From Flavobacterium sp. HSC-61S13 (GTDB lineage Bacteria > Bacteroidota > Bacteroidia > Flavobacteriales > Flavobacteriaceae), in the NCBI RefSeq assembly GCF_024171535.1, contig NZ_JALJZV010000023.1, positions 1 to 40,664 of the forward strand: 40,664 nt of DNA. Reading direction: 5' to 3'. Position numbers and translations under genes: made by a program. The notes under the pieces are model-generated. The model was not told the DNA's origin, ran no database searches, and worked only from the letters and a program-made list of their open reading frames with translations. This document shows, one piece after another, positions 34,444 to 40,664 of this stretch. The stretch's first letter is position 1. Every line of letters begins with the position of its first letter.

Positions 34444-34485
34444 AAGATGTCTTAGTTATAAGCCTTAAGAAACTTTATTAAATCC

Positions 34486-35259
34486 ATGTCTTTGAACAAC
34501 CAAGTCGAAAAAACAGTAAAAGTATACCCCAATAACGAAAGTGCGTCTATTTATGTGGCACAGCGAATCGCTTTATTGATCAATCAAAAGAAGATCCAAG
34601 GAGAAAAACTGATATTGGGTTTGGCAACGGGATCGACACCCAAATTAGTGTATCGGGAATTGATTCGTTTACATCGATATGAGGGATTGAGCTTTAGACA
34701 TGTGGTGACCTTTAACCTGGATGAATACTATCCGATGCAGCCGGTTGATGAACAGAGTTATAGTGCATTTATGAATGCAAATCTGTTCGACCATGTAGAC
34801 ATATTGTCGGAAAACATACATATTCCCAACGGGACCCTTTCTATGGAACAGGTAGAGGCGCATTGTGATTTATATGAAAAGAAAATTAAAGACTTTGGCG
34901 GTTTGGACTTGCAATTACTAGGCATCGGGCGTACCGGACATATTGGTTTTAACGAACCGGGTTCGGAACTGCATTCAGCTACGCGTTTAGTGACGCTCAA
35001 TGACATTACTATCGAAGATGCCATCATGGACTTCGGAAGCCGGGAACGCGTTCCTAAGCAAGCAATAACCATGGGGATTAAAACCATTACCCAAGCCAAG
35101 GAAATCATCTTATTGGCTTTATCCCAACGCAAAGCTGAAATTATACATCAAGCACTGGAGGGAATGATATCAGCGGGAGTACCTGCAACCTACTTACAGC
35201 AATTTAAAAATGTCGAATACGTGTTGGATCAAGAAGCAGCATCGCGATTGACGCGTTAG
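34486..35259 (+). CDS. nagB: NagB-like glucosamine-6-phosphate deaminase domain, probably C-terminally truncated
   Basis: 257 residues. LILGLATGSTPKLVYRELIR, VVTFNLDEYYPM, LLGIGRTGHIGFNEPGSELH and VPKQAITMGIKTITQAKEII are NagB motifs; the domain deaminates and isomerises glucosamine-6-phosphate. The variant GIGRTGHIGFNEPGS is the one I associate with the long Bacteroidota NagB (about 640-660 residues with a C-terminal LmbE/PIG-L-like domain). In those the sequence continues after the LTR at which this protein stops. Here the last Arg codon and the TAG stop lie inside the first copy of a 14-bp repeat (35254-35291), so the rest seems to have been lost at that point. The remaining domain is complete compared with the E. 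coli enzyme (266 residues), so activity is possible. It has its own promoter and stands alone. Confidence 0.85.
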   Translation: MSLNNQVEKTVKVYPNNESASIYVAQRIALLINQKKIQGEKLILGLATGSTPKLVYRELIRLHRYEGLSFRHVVTFNLDEYYPMQPVDEQSYSAFMNANLFDHVDILSENIHIPNGTLSMEQVEAHCDLYEKKIKDFGGLDLQLLGIGRTGHIGFNEPGSELHSATRLVTLNDITIEDAIMDFGSRERVPKQAITMGIKTITQAKEIILLALSQRKAEIIHQALEGMISAGVPATYLQQFKNVEYVLDQEAASRLTR

Positions 35260-35291
35260 TCGTAATTCGTTAGTCGTGATTCGTTAGTCGT
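35254..35291 (+). repeat. 14-bp direct repeats ending nagB
   Basis: CGTTAGTCGTAATT (35254-35267), CGTTAGTCGTGATT (35268-35281) and CGTTAGTCGT (35282-35291). The first copy supplies the final codon and stop of nagB. Confidence 0.85.
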
Positions 35292-35318
35292 GCATTCTCT
35301 GTAGCCTACGATTCTCTA

Positions 35319-35346
35319 ATCACTGCTCACTGATTACTGCTCACTC
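35319..35346 (+). repeat. second short direct repeat pair
   Basis: ATCACTGCTCACTG (35319-35332) is followed at once by ATTACTGCTCACTC (35333-35346), two 14-bp copies with two differences. This resembles simple intergenic repeats scattered in flavobacterial genomes. Confidence 0.7.
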
Positions 35347-35374
35347 GTATCCGTTAATTTCAGATCCCGAGTCC

Positions 35375-35662
35375 TTACTTGAGCTTTCCCAATTTAAAAT
35401 CTTTTGACAATTGGATGTACCTATCCATATCAAAGTCAAAGAGTTCTTTGATGGTAATATCGAGTTCCTTACTTATTTTAAGTAGGGTTTCGTAGGTGGG
35501 ATTGGTGTTTCCTCTTTCGATTTCGCCTATGGTTTTTTTGGCATTCCCTGTTTTATAACTGAGTTCTTCTTGAGAGAGTTTTTCGTGGACATAATTCTCC
35601 CTCAGTTCTCGAATTCGATAACCCAACGCCTCGTTCTCCTGTTTAAATCGTTTTTTGTCCAT
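35375..35662 (-). CDS. XRE-family helix-turn-helix regulator
   Basis: 95 residues. An HTH_3 domain spans about 14-70: YRIRELRENYVHEKLSQEEL, SYKTGNAKKTIGEIERGNTN and PTYETLLKISKELDITIKEL. A short C-terminal tail (DFDMDRYIQLSKDFKLGKLK) follows. It is complete and probably functional, unlike the dead XRE gene at 33715. Such small regulators often accompany mobile or toxin-type modules; here the neighbours are a dead + strand frame (35755) and another short XRE-like gene (35928). Its start faces the intact-looking promoter at 35710, so it could have controlled that gene. Confidence 0.85.
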   Translation of the reverse strand: MDKKRFKQENEALGYRIRELRENYVHEKLSQEELSYKTGNAKKTIGEIERGNTNPTYETLLKISKELDITIKELFDFDMDRYIQLSKDFKLGKLK

Positions 35663-35709
35663 AGTAGTAAATATCGATTTTTAACAAAAAATATTTGGAT
35701 ACATATAGG

Positions 35710-35737
35710 TTGTTTTTAAAAATTATTTTTATATTTG
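35710..35737 (+). promoter_or_regulatory. promoter in front of a dead reading frame
   Basis: TTG (35710-35712), a 17-base spacer and TATATTTG (35730-35737, exact TAnnTTTG), 18 bases before the ATG at 35755. Confidence 0.5.
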
Positions 35738-35754
35738 GGTCAATATCAATGAGA

Positions 35755-35925
35755 TGGAAAGTTTAAGTCTGGTGGATATTGTAGGAATAACGGGCTTTTG
35801 AAGTTGGTTTTTCGAAAAAAAAAGAGCTCTTTGAGGTATTGTAAAAGACGTTGTATAGTGGTTTGGAAGTTAAAAAAAATAGCAGTGTTATAAAAGAACA
35901 TCTAGTAAAAATTTTACCAAATTAA
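35755..35925 (+). pseudogene. small frameshifted gene behind an intact promoter
   Basis: From ATG 35755 the frame reads MESLSLVDIVGITGF and stops. Directly after, in another frame, comes EVGFSKKKELFEVL-stop-KTLYSGLEVKKNSSVIKEHL then VKILPN and a stop at 35923-35925. The second part looks like genuine protein with one further stop. A frameshift near 35800 (before a run of nine A) is likely. About 55 codons in all; family unknown. Placed between two minus-strand XRE-type genes. Confidence 0.4.
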
Positions 35926-35927
35926 AA

Positions 35928-36167
35928 CTAACAATCAATTAATTTAAAAAATTCATATAGTTTTATATTGCGGGCTTCACAAATTTTCTTTAAAGTAAAT
36001 ACCGGTATGTGGTAAACCACTTTTCCGGTTTTAAGGGCTGTGGTCTTAATTTTTCGAACGATGCTTTCCTCGATATTATGATCTAAGGCAAAACCGCGTT
36101 GCGAGTACGCTTCGAGTATCCAATGATGATAAATGTAACTGCAGATGATAAAGTTAATGTCAAGCAT
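35928..36167 (-). CDS. short XRE-like DNA-binding protein, possibly N-terminally damaged
   Basis: 79 residues. GFALDHNIEESIVRKIKT and IPVFTLKKICEARNIKLYEF then FKLID fit helices 2-5 of a Bacteroidota XRE domain (.FA.dh.I..S...K.E.G.......TL.KI..ALnI.L.EFF). The first 25 residues (MLDINFIICSYIYHHWILEA) do not look like the usual helix 1 (IR.LR...g.SQE), so the gene may have lost its true 5' end or be read from a late start. It could be a pseudogene. It follows the dead small gene tail to tail. Confidence 0.5.
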   Translation of the reverse strand: MLDINFIICSYIYHHWILEAYSQRGFALDHNIEESIVRKIKTTALKTGKVVYHIPVFTLKKICEARNIKLYEFFKLIDC

Positions 36168-36433
36168 GGGATCAAATTAACACAAATAACCAAATAAAAA
36201 TGCGCACGATGATACGCAAATACGGTTGTTTGGCTGAAATTTCGACAAAGAAACTAAAAGGAGAGTACTGCAGTATGTTTGGGAAAGCGCTATCTTTTTG
36301 AAGAACCAACTGAATTGTTCAAAAGGTATAGCCTTCGGAGTCATAGAGCCTTTTCATAACCGACCAATACAACACAAAATATATAAAAGGGGTGCTTGCT
36401 AGATTAAATATGATTTAAGGTTAATACTTGTTT

Positions 36434-36591
36434 TTAGTTACTCTTTTTTAATGATGGAAGGCGTTCTTTGATCTTCTTACTGAAAGATTTTAATTCAGCT
36501 AAGAAGTGAGGGGTGGCTTTCAACTTTTGGCGCGGGCTCGACGATTATTTATAGATAAGCCGAGTGTCTGTACGATAGCGTAGAGTACTCG
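36434..36591 (-). pseudogene. small frameshifted gene remnant
   Basis: Minus strand reads RVLYAIVQTLGLSINNRRAR, then after a one-base shift KLKATPHFLAELKSFSKKIK and ERLPSLKKSN with a stop at 36434-36436. Both parts are basic and helix-forming and join smoothly if one frameshift near 36530 is allowed. No start is preserved. Family not recognised. Confidence 0.4.
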
Positions 36592-37020
36592 CGCCTTTTT
36601 TTAAGCTAAGAGGTTTTTTGATTTAAACCCGTATAGTATAGATCAGATTTAAGAATATTTATCCCATTTATAGGCTTTAGAAGTACCCCGTATAAATTTT
36701 ATTTTAAACACATAGCCGTGTTTTTTGTACAGTTAAATAATAAAAATGTTGTACTAATAAAACGTTGAAGATTAGTTATTGCCTTCTTTATATAGTTTTT
36801 AGGTGTACACGGGAGAACTGCCTAAGGGCTTCTGGAGGAATTTATGGGCTTATAAAAAACGAACGCTGAAGTTGAGTTTTTTATGATGGGATTAAATTTA
36901 AACACCGTGTGGCGGAATTTTAAAGTTTTCATTTTTCATGATTTTTATTTATTTTAAGATTGCCTTTTTTTAACTGAAATTGCCGTTTAACCTTAAGTCC
37001 TTACAGGCGGTAGGTTTCAC

Positions 37021-37098
37021 ATGGATTTGCCTCCTTATTATTACCACTATTTAAGGGAAACGATAGCGGGATATAAGGAGGTTTTTTATAACAATTAA
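37021..37098 (+). repeat. element copy A: 25-codon frame with terminator-like hairpin
   Basis: ATG 37021 to TAA 37098 reads LPPYYYHYLRETIAGYKEVF. The same DNA holds inverted arms CCTCCTTAT (37030-37038) and ATAAGGAGG (37073-37081) followed by six T. A diverged copy begins at 37257. It may be a fragment of a repeated gene or an intergenic element; function unknown. Confidence 0.35.
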
Positions 37099-37256
37099 AA
37101 GGTTTATTTATTAAAATAAGCTAGTCACTGCCGTTTTTACCAGTTGATATATTATAAGGCTGTGTTTGTGGAAATTCGATTTTTTTTTGATCATAATTTT
37201 AGAATCGTATTAAAAATGCTCAGTTACCCGAAAACGGAGTAAATCACCACGTAGAC

Positions 37257-37335
37257 ATGGTTAGTCCTCCTTGATATTCCTGTTGTTTTAAGGGAGATGG
37301 ATAGGGATGCAAGGGGGATCTTTTACAAGAACGGC
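37257..37335 (+). repeat. element copy B, diverged from 37021
   Basis: It starts ATGGTTAGTCCTCCTTGATA and aligns to copy A with roughly two thirds identity and a one-base indel (shared CCTCCTT, TTTAAGGG, GGAT...AAGG-GG). The frame is broken by stops, so this copy is degenerate. The hairpin arms are also eroded. Confidence 0.3.
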
Positions 37336-37490
37336 AATTTTTACAGATGAAATAATACAAAATCGTATCAGCAAGTATTAATAGGAACAACAGCATGGAT
37401 ATTAGATGATAATCATCTGGGAATTATGGGATATATCTGCCAATTAAGTATAAAATTTTGATAAAACAAAGCTCAAATATCTATATGAAA

Positions 37491-37520
37491 TTGTCAAATT
37501 TACCTTTACCTTTATATTTC
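37491..37520 (+). promoter_or_regulatory. promoter of the pglE-like gene
   Basis: TTG (37491-37493), a 19-base spacer and TATATTTC (37513-37520, one mismatch to TAnnTTTG). The ATG at 37535 is 15 bases downstream. A separate promoter makes sense because the gene is now cut off from the polysaccharide operon. Confidence 0.55.
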
Positions 37521-37534
37521 CAAAAAATACTAGC

Positions 37535-38671
37535 ATGAATTCAAAAATTTGGTTGTCTTCTCCTCATATGGGAGGAAATGAATTGCACTATATTCATCAA
37601 GCTTTTGATGAAAATTGGGTAGCGCCTTTGGGACCCAATGTTAACGGATTAGAGGATGATCTGGCTAAAGCATTAAATAAAGAAGTATTTGTAGCGGCTT
37701 TAAGCGCAGGAACAGCGGCTCTTCATTTAGCCTTAATTCAGTCGGGCGTACAGCCTGGAGATGAGGTGATTTGCCAAACCATGACGTTCTCTGCTTCAGC
37801 CAATCCGATTGCCTATTGTGGAGCGATCCCTGTATTCATAGACAGTGAAAAAGAGACCTGGAATCTTTGTCCTATAGCATTGGAAGAAGCTATTCAAGAT
37901 CGTATGGCCAAGGGTAAAAAACCCAAAGCGATTGTCGCTGTTCATTTATATGGAATGCCTTATAAAGTAGCTGAAATCAATGCCGTAGCTGAAAAATACG
38001 GTATACCGGTTATAGAAGATGCAGCTGAAGGTCTAGGAAGCACTTATAAGGGTGAAAACTGCGGTACTTTTGGAGCATTCGGTATCTTGAGTTTTAATGG
38101 AAATAAAATCATCACCACTTCTGGAGGAGGAGCCTTGGTTTGTAAAACCAAATCTGCTAAAGATCAGGCAGTGTTTTTGTCGACTCAAGCGCGAGATGAA
38201 GCACCGCATTACCAACATTCTCAAATAGGTTATAACTATCGCATGAGTAATATTGCTGCGGGTATCGGCCGAGGTCAGATGGAAGTTTTAGAAGATCGCG
38301 TACAACAACGTAGAGCCAATAATTTCTTTTACCGACAATTGTTTCAAGATATTGCTGGAGTCTCGGTATTTGTAGAGCCGTCTGACGATTTTTTCTCTAA
38401 CCACTGGTTGAGTTGTATTACTATAGACTCAAGCCTTTGTAGTAAAACGACAGAACAATTGAGATTACATTTATTAGAAGATCAAATAGAATCAAGACCA
38501 TTATGGAAACCGATGCATTTACAACCTGTATTTGCGGCAAGTCCTTATTATGGAGGAACAGTCGCAGAAGATCTGTTTAAAACGGGGCTGTGTTTACCTT
38601 CAGGATCTAATTTACAAGAAGAGGAACTACATCGAATTGCCGCGGCTATTCGGAGTTTCTTCAATTCATAG
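37535..38671 (+). CDS. pglE: PglE-like UDP-4-keto-sugar aminotransferase (DegT/DnrJ/EryC1)
   Basis: 378 residues, full length. WLSSPHMGGNELHYIHQAFD then ENWVAPLGPNVNGLEDDLAK is the N-terminal signature of the PglE/PglE-like branch. VAALSAGTAALHLALIQSGV binds PLP phosphate, IPVIEDAAEGLGSTYKGENC follows, and the PLP lysine is in LSFNGNKIITTSGGGALV. It transaminates UDP-2-acetamido-4-keto-2,4,6-trideoxyhexose on the way to UDP-diNAcBac, serving PglD and PglC at 29.4-31.1 kb. The 4,6-dehydratase (PglF) is not in this window. It has its own promoter and terminator. Confidence 0.9.
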   Translation: MNSKIWLSSPHMGGNELHYIHQAFDENWVAPLGPNVNGLEDDLAKALNKEVFVAALSAGTAALHLALIQSGVQPGDEVICQTMTFSASANPIAYCGAIPVFIDSEKETWNLCPIALEEAIQDRMAKGKKPKAIVAVHLYGMPYKVAEINAVAEKYGIPVIEDAAEGLGSTYKGENCGTFGAFGILSFNGNKIITTSGGGALVCKTKSAKDQAVFLSTQARDEAPHYQHSQIGYNYRMSNIAAGIGRGQMEVLEDRVQQRRANNFFYRQLFQDIAGVSVFVEPSDDFFSNHWLSCITIDSSLCSKTTEQLRLHLLEDQIESRPLWKPMHLQPVFAASPYYGGTVAEDLFKTGLCLPSGSNLQEEELHRIAAAIRSFFNS

Positions 38672-38679
38672 TTACCTAT

Positions 38680-38711
38680 CCAGTTACTGCCAAGTAACTG
38701 GATTTTTTTTT
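38680..38711 (+). terminator. intrinsic terminator after pglE
   Basis: CCAGTTACT (38680-38688) and AGTAACTGG (38693-38701) form a perfect 9-bp stem with loop GCCA, followed by A and nine T. It lies 8 bases past the pglE stop. Confidence 0.9.
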
Positions 38712-39533
38712 GTCCAAATATTTTACGGTATGCGGACAAGAATTCAACGGCTTTCGATTATCGCAAAAGATCGTGACCCGGATTTTCACCGCTGCAAAGA
38801 TCCCCTCAAACAAACCCTACAGTCTTTTCTTCTGGATATTTGTCCGTTGGGATAAAATAGACTTATTTTCAAATGATACATATTGTGGAGTATTTATGGT
38901 CAAGTTAACTGATAAAGTACGCACTTTGAGTATTAGTGGAAACGGTCTATCGTATTATCCCGTAAACAGGCAAGGGCTGTCGATATTTACTTTATATACA
39001 AAGCATAATGATTGGATTCCCGTAGCTATCAGCTACAGGAATTCATGATTTGAAACGATTTTTTTTCGTAAACTAAACGGTATTCGGCTGTTTATTAACT
39101 GAATATAAGATGATAATCCGTTTTTAACAACTGTTTTGTATTTAAAGTACTTCGGTATTTACTCGTTTTAAACCTCTTTTTTTGGCAATTTAAAAGTCAT
39201 TTTTGAGTGCTAAATTACGGGATTTGATGTTTTTTGACTTTTATCACTACAATTATTTATTTTTTTTGTCCTATTTCCAACCCTTTTTGTACATCTAAGA
39301 TTTTTTTTATATTTTTTTTATGATAAAATTAAACTTAGTCTCAAATTGATTAATTGAAGTCATGGCTTATATCTTATGGGAATTATTCAATATCTGTGAT
39401 CCTACTTTAAAATTTTTAACGAATCAGTTTATTTATTGGGTTTTCCATTAAACGGCTGATTTTTAAATATGTGTCATATTATTAGACCTACGTACGTCCA
39501 TTAATTTGAAACATTATTAGTAAAATAAATTGC
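38712..39533. other. intergenic region, no supported gene
   Basis: About 820 bases. A frame without an ATG runs + to 39048 (112 codons from a TTG), and the minus strand is also partly open at 38710-38815. Neither has a recognisable domain, and overlap with the terminator T run argues against the + frame. The rest (39049-39533) is very T-rich, without hairpins or RNA genes that I can recognise. It forms the leader side of the surface-protein gene at 39667. Confidence 0.5.
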
Positions 39534-39582
39534 CAAATTCGCATTCTAGAGATTAATACTTTTGATAGTATAGGCGAATTTG
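39534..39582. promoter_or_regulatory. promoter element flanked by a 9-bp inverted repeat
   Basis: TACTTTTG at 39557-39564 matches the TAnnTTTG -7 element and is centred between CAAATTCGC (39534-39542) and its exact reverse complement GCGAATTTG (39574-39582). A TTG lies 24 bases upstream of the -7, slightly too far for an ideal -33. The dyad could be an operator for the surface-protein gene, about 85 bases upstream of its ATG. Confidence 0.4.
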
Positions 39583-39666
39583 TAAAAAATTATTGATTTA
39601 TCCATTATTCGGAGGCATCTACTCTAGAGAGTTACAAAACGAAAAAATAATTAAAATTTATTTCAG

Positions 39667-40664
39667 ATGAAGAAAAAATTACTTCCTTTAGCAGCATTAC
39701 TTGTGAGCGGTATGGTTTATTCCCAAGTCGGTATTGGTACACATTATCCGAACAAGTCGTCACAATTGGACATTAAATCCGACGACAAAGGGGTTTTAAT
39801 CCCGCGCATTGCTTTAACTAGTGTAACTGATGCTTCAACAATCGCCAATGGGAATGTCGAAAGTCTATTGGTGTATAATATAACCTCAAATGCTGAAATG
39901 CAACCGGGTTATTTTTATTGGTTTAGAAATAGATGGACTAGAATGATTAGTGATGAAGACACTACCCTGTTTTTAAATACGAGCAACGTTAAATTAAGTG
40001 TTATTAATGGTCAATTGGTTTTAGAAGATACCGAAGGACATATCGTTTCTGTATTGCTTAGCGATATTTCAAAACCTGAAACGGTAACAACCTTAGTAAA
40101 AGATGCGACCACTGGGGTATATACCTATACCAACGAGGCTGGAGATACAGTCGATATTACAGTAATCTCCGATGTCACCAACAAATTTGAGGAAATAATT
40201 AACAATACAACGGTTCAAGATATCTTAAACCAGTACATCACAAAAATAGAGGGAAATGTTACTTATGATGGTACCAATTTCAACTATTATGATGATAAGG
40301 GTGTTTTACAAATCATCAATATCACCGATTTAGTAAAAGCTGCTGAAACGCTGACGACTATCGAACAAAATGCTACGACTCGAGTATATACTTATACCAA
40401 CGAGGCTGGAGCAACAGTTGATATCAACGTAATTGCAGATGTGACGAATAAATTCGAAGAGATCATCAACAACACTGTTGTAAAAGAGATTTTAAACCAA
40501 TACATCACAAAAATAGAGGGAAATGTTACTTATGATGGTACCAATTTCAACTATTATGATGATAAAGGGGTTTTACAAATCATCAATATCACCGATTTAG
40601 TAAAAGCTGCTGAAACGCTGACGACTATCGAACAAAATGCTACGACTCGAGTATATACTTATAC
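39667..40664 (+). CDS. repeat-containing surface/adhesin-like protein (3' end outside window)
   Basis: The frame is open from ATG 39667 to the right edge (332 codons seen). Signal peptide KLLPLAALLVSGMVYSQ, then VGIGTHYPNKSSQLDIKSDD and KGVLIPRIALTSVTDAS, the usual N-terminal head of flavobacterial fibre-like surface proteins (VGIGT..P..sa.LDi.s.dKGvLiPRv.LTs). It is followed by YFYWFRNRWTRMI. From 40117 an 89-residue tandem repeat begins (VYTYTNEAGDTVDI, NKFEEIINNT, YITKIEGNVTYDGTNFNYYD). Copy 1 is 40117-40383, copy 2 is 40384-40650, copy 3 starts at 40651. It probably ends in a domain like the left-edge gene and is presented on the outer surface. No transport signal is visible in this part beyond Sec. 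Confidence 0.88.
   Translation, partial: MKKKLLPLAALLVSGMVYSQVGIGTHYPNKSSQLDIKSDDKGVLIPRIALTSVTDASTIANGNVESLLVYNITSNAEMQPGYFYWFRNRWTRMISDEDTTLFLNTSNVKLSVINGQLVLEDTEGHIVSVLLSDISKPETVTTLVKDATTGVYTYTNEAGDTVDITVISDVTNKFEEIINNTTVQDILNQYITKIEGNVTYDGTNFNYYDDKGVLQIINITDLVKAAETLTTIEQNATTRVYTYTNEAGATVDINVIADVTNKFEEIINNTVVKEILNQYITKIEGNVTYDGTNFNYYDDKGVLQIINITDLVKAAETLTTIEQNATTRVYTY
40117..40664 (+). repeat. 267-bp tandem repeat inside the surface protein gene
   Basis: GTATATAC starts at 40117, 40384 and 40651, an exact 267-base (89-codon) period. The second half of copies 1 and 2 is nearly identical at DNA level from about 40240 and 40507, while the first part differs at several codons. The frame is preserved, so repeat number can change protein length without disrupting it. 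Confidence 0.92.

Larger units (their letters stand above)
36168..37490. other. decayed, repeat-containing DNA between the XRE genes and pglE
   Basis: About 1.3 kb with no intact gene. Coding-like scraps: + 36200-36301 (33 codons, MRTMIRKYGCLAEISTKKLK...); + 37351-37461 (SYQQVLIGTTAWILDDNHLG then IMGYICQLSIKF). The minus-strand remnant at 36434-36591 and the duplicated element at 37021 and 37257 are listed separately. Everything is consistent with old accessory genes eroding in place. Confidence 0.5.

Noticed and set aside
34758..35132. 124-codon open frame on the minus strand
   Set aside because: It is antisense to the strongly recognised nagB-like gene and has no domain.
38710..39048. 112-codon + frame after pglE
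   Set aside because: It has only a TTG start within the terminator T run, no recognised motif, and the opposite strand is equally open in part. Not excluded but unsupported.

Overview
The window is chromosomal DNA of a Bacteroidota bacterium, almost certainly a Flavobacteriaceae member; Myroides is my guess but I cannot confirm it. The evidence is type IX secretion (T9SS) components (PorP/SprF, a type B sorting domain), TAnnTTTG-type promoters, AT-rich intergenic DNA, and capsule/O-antigen gene order typical of flavobacteria. I see no tRNA, rRNA, CRISPR or intact transposase.

Region 1 (1-8.0 kb, + strand) is a surface-protein operon cut by the left edge. It holds the C-terminus of a repetitive surface protein, a small secreted protein, a large DUF11-like secreted protein, a protein with a T9SS type B sorting domain, PorP/SprF, and an OmpA/PD40/TPR protein. 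It ends at a bidirectional terminator shared with a convergent membrane-anchored TPR/LuxR-type regulator (8.1-9.8 kb).

Region 2 (10.3-31.1 kb, + strand) is a Wzx/Wzy-type polysaccharide locus. It starts with a winged-helix regulator behind a consensus promoter, then a cytidylyltransferase-like gene. A duplicated rfbB-rfbA pair flanks a WbpP-like epimerase and a UDP-HexNAc dehydrogenase; the first rfbA copy carries a large in-frame deletion. There is no rmlC or rmlD, so dTDP-4-keto-6-deoxyglucose probably goes to a 3-acetamido-3,6-dideoxyhexose (Fuc3NAc or Qui3NAc type) through two FdtA-like proteins, an acetyltransferase and an aminotransferase. Wzx, four glycosyltransferases, WecB, an EpsG/Wzy-like polymerase and a beta-helix lipoprotein follow. 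The conserved end is a glycosyltransferase, a PglC-like initiating transferase and a PglD-like acetyltransferase.

Region 3 (31.1-37.5 kb) separates pglD from its usual partner, the PglE-like aminotransferase. It is a decayed accessory island: broken reading frames, XRE regulators (intact, short and dead), an 11-bp x 8 tandem repeat, a 26-bp perfect inverted repeat, a nagB-like gene ending in a repeat array, and a tandem pair of paralogous lipoproteins whose C-termini differ completely (thioredoxin-like domain versus a short Cys-containing tail). This pair is the best candidate for something undescribed.

Region 4 (37.5-40.7 kb) holds pglE with its promoter and terminator, about 1 kb of non-coding DNA, and the start of another surface protein of the same general class as the left-edge gene. 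It contains 89-residue tandem repeats and runs off the right edge.
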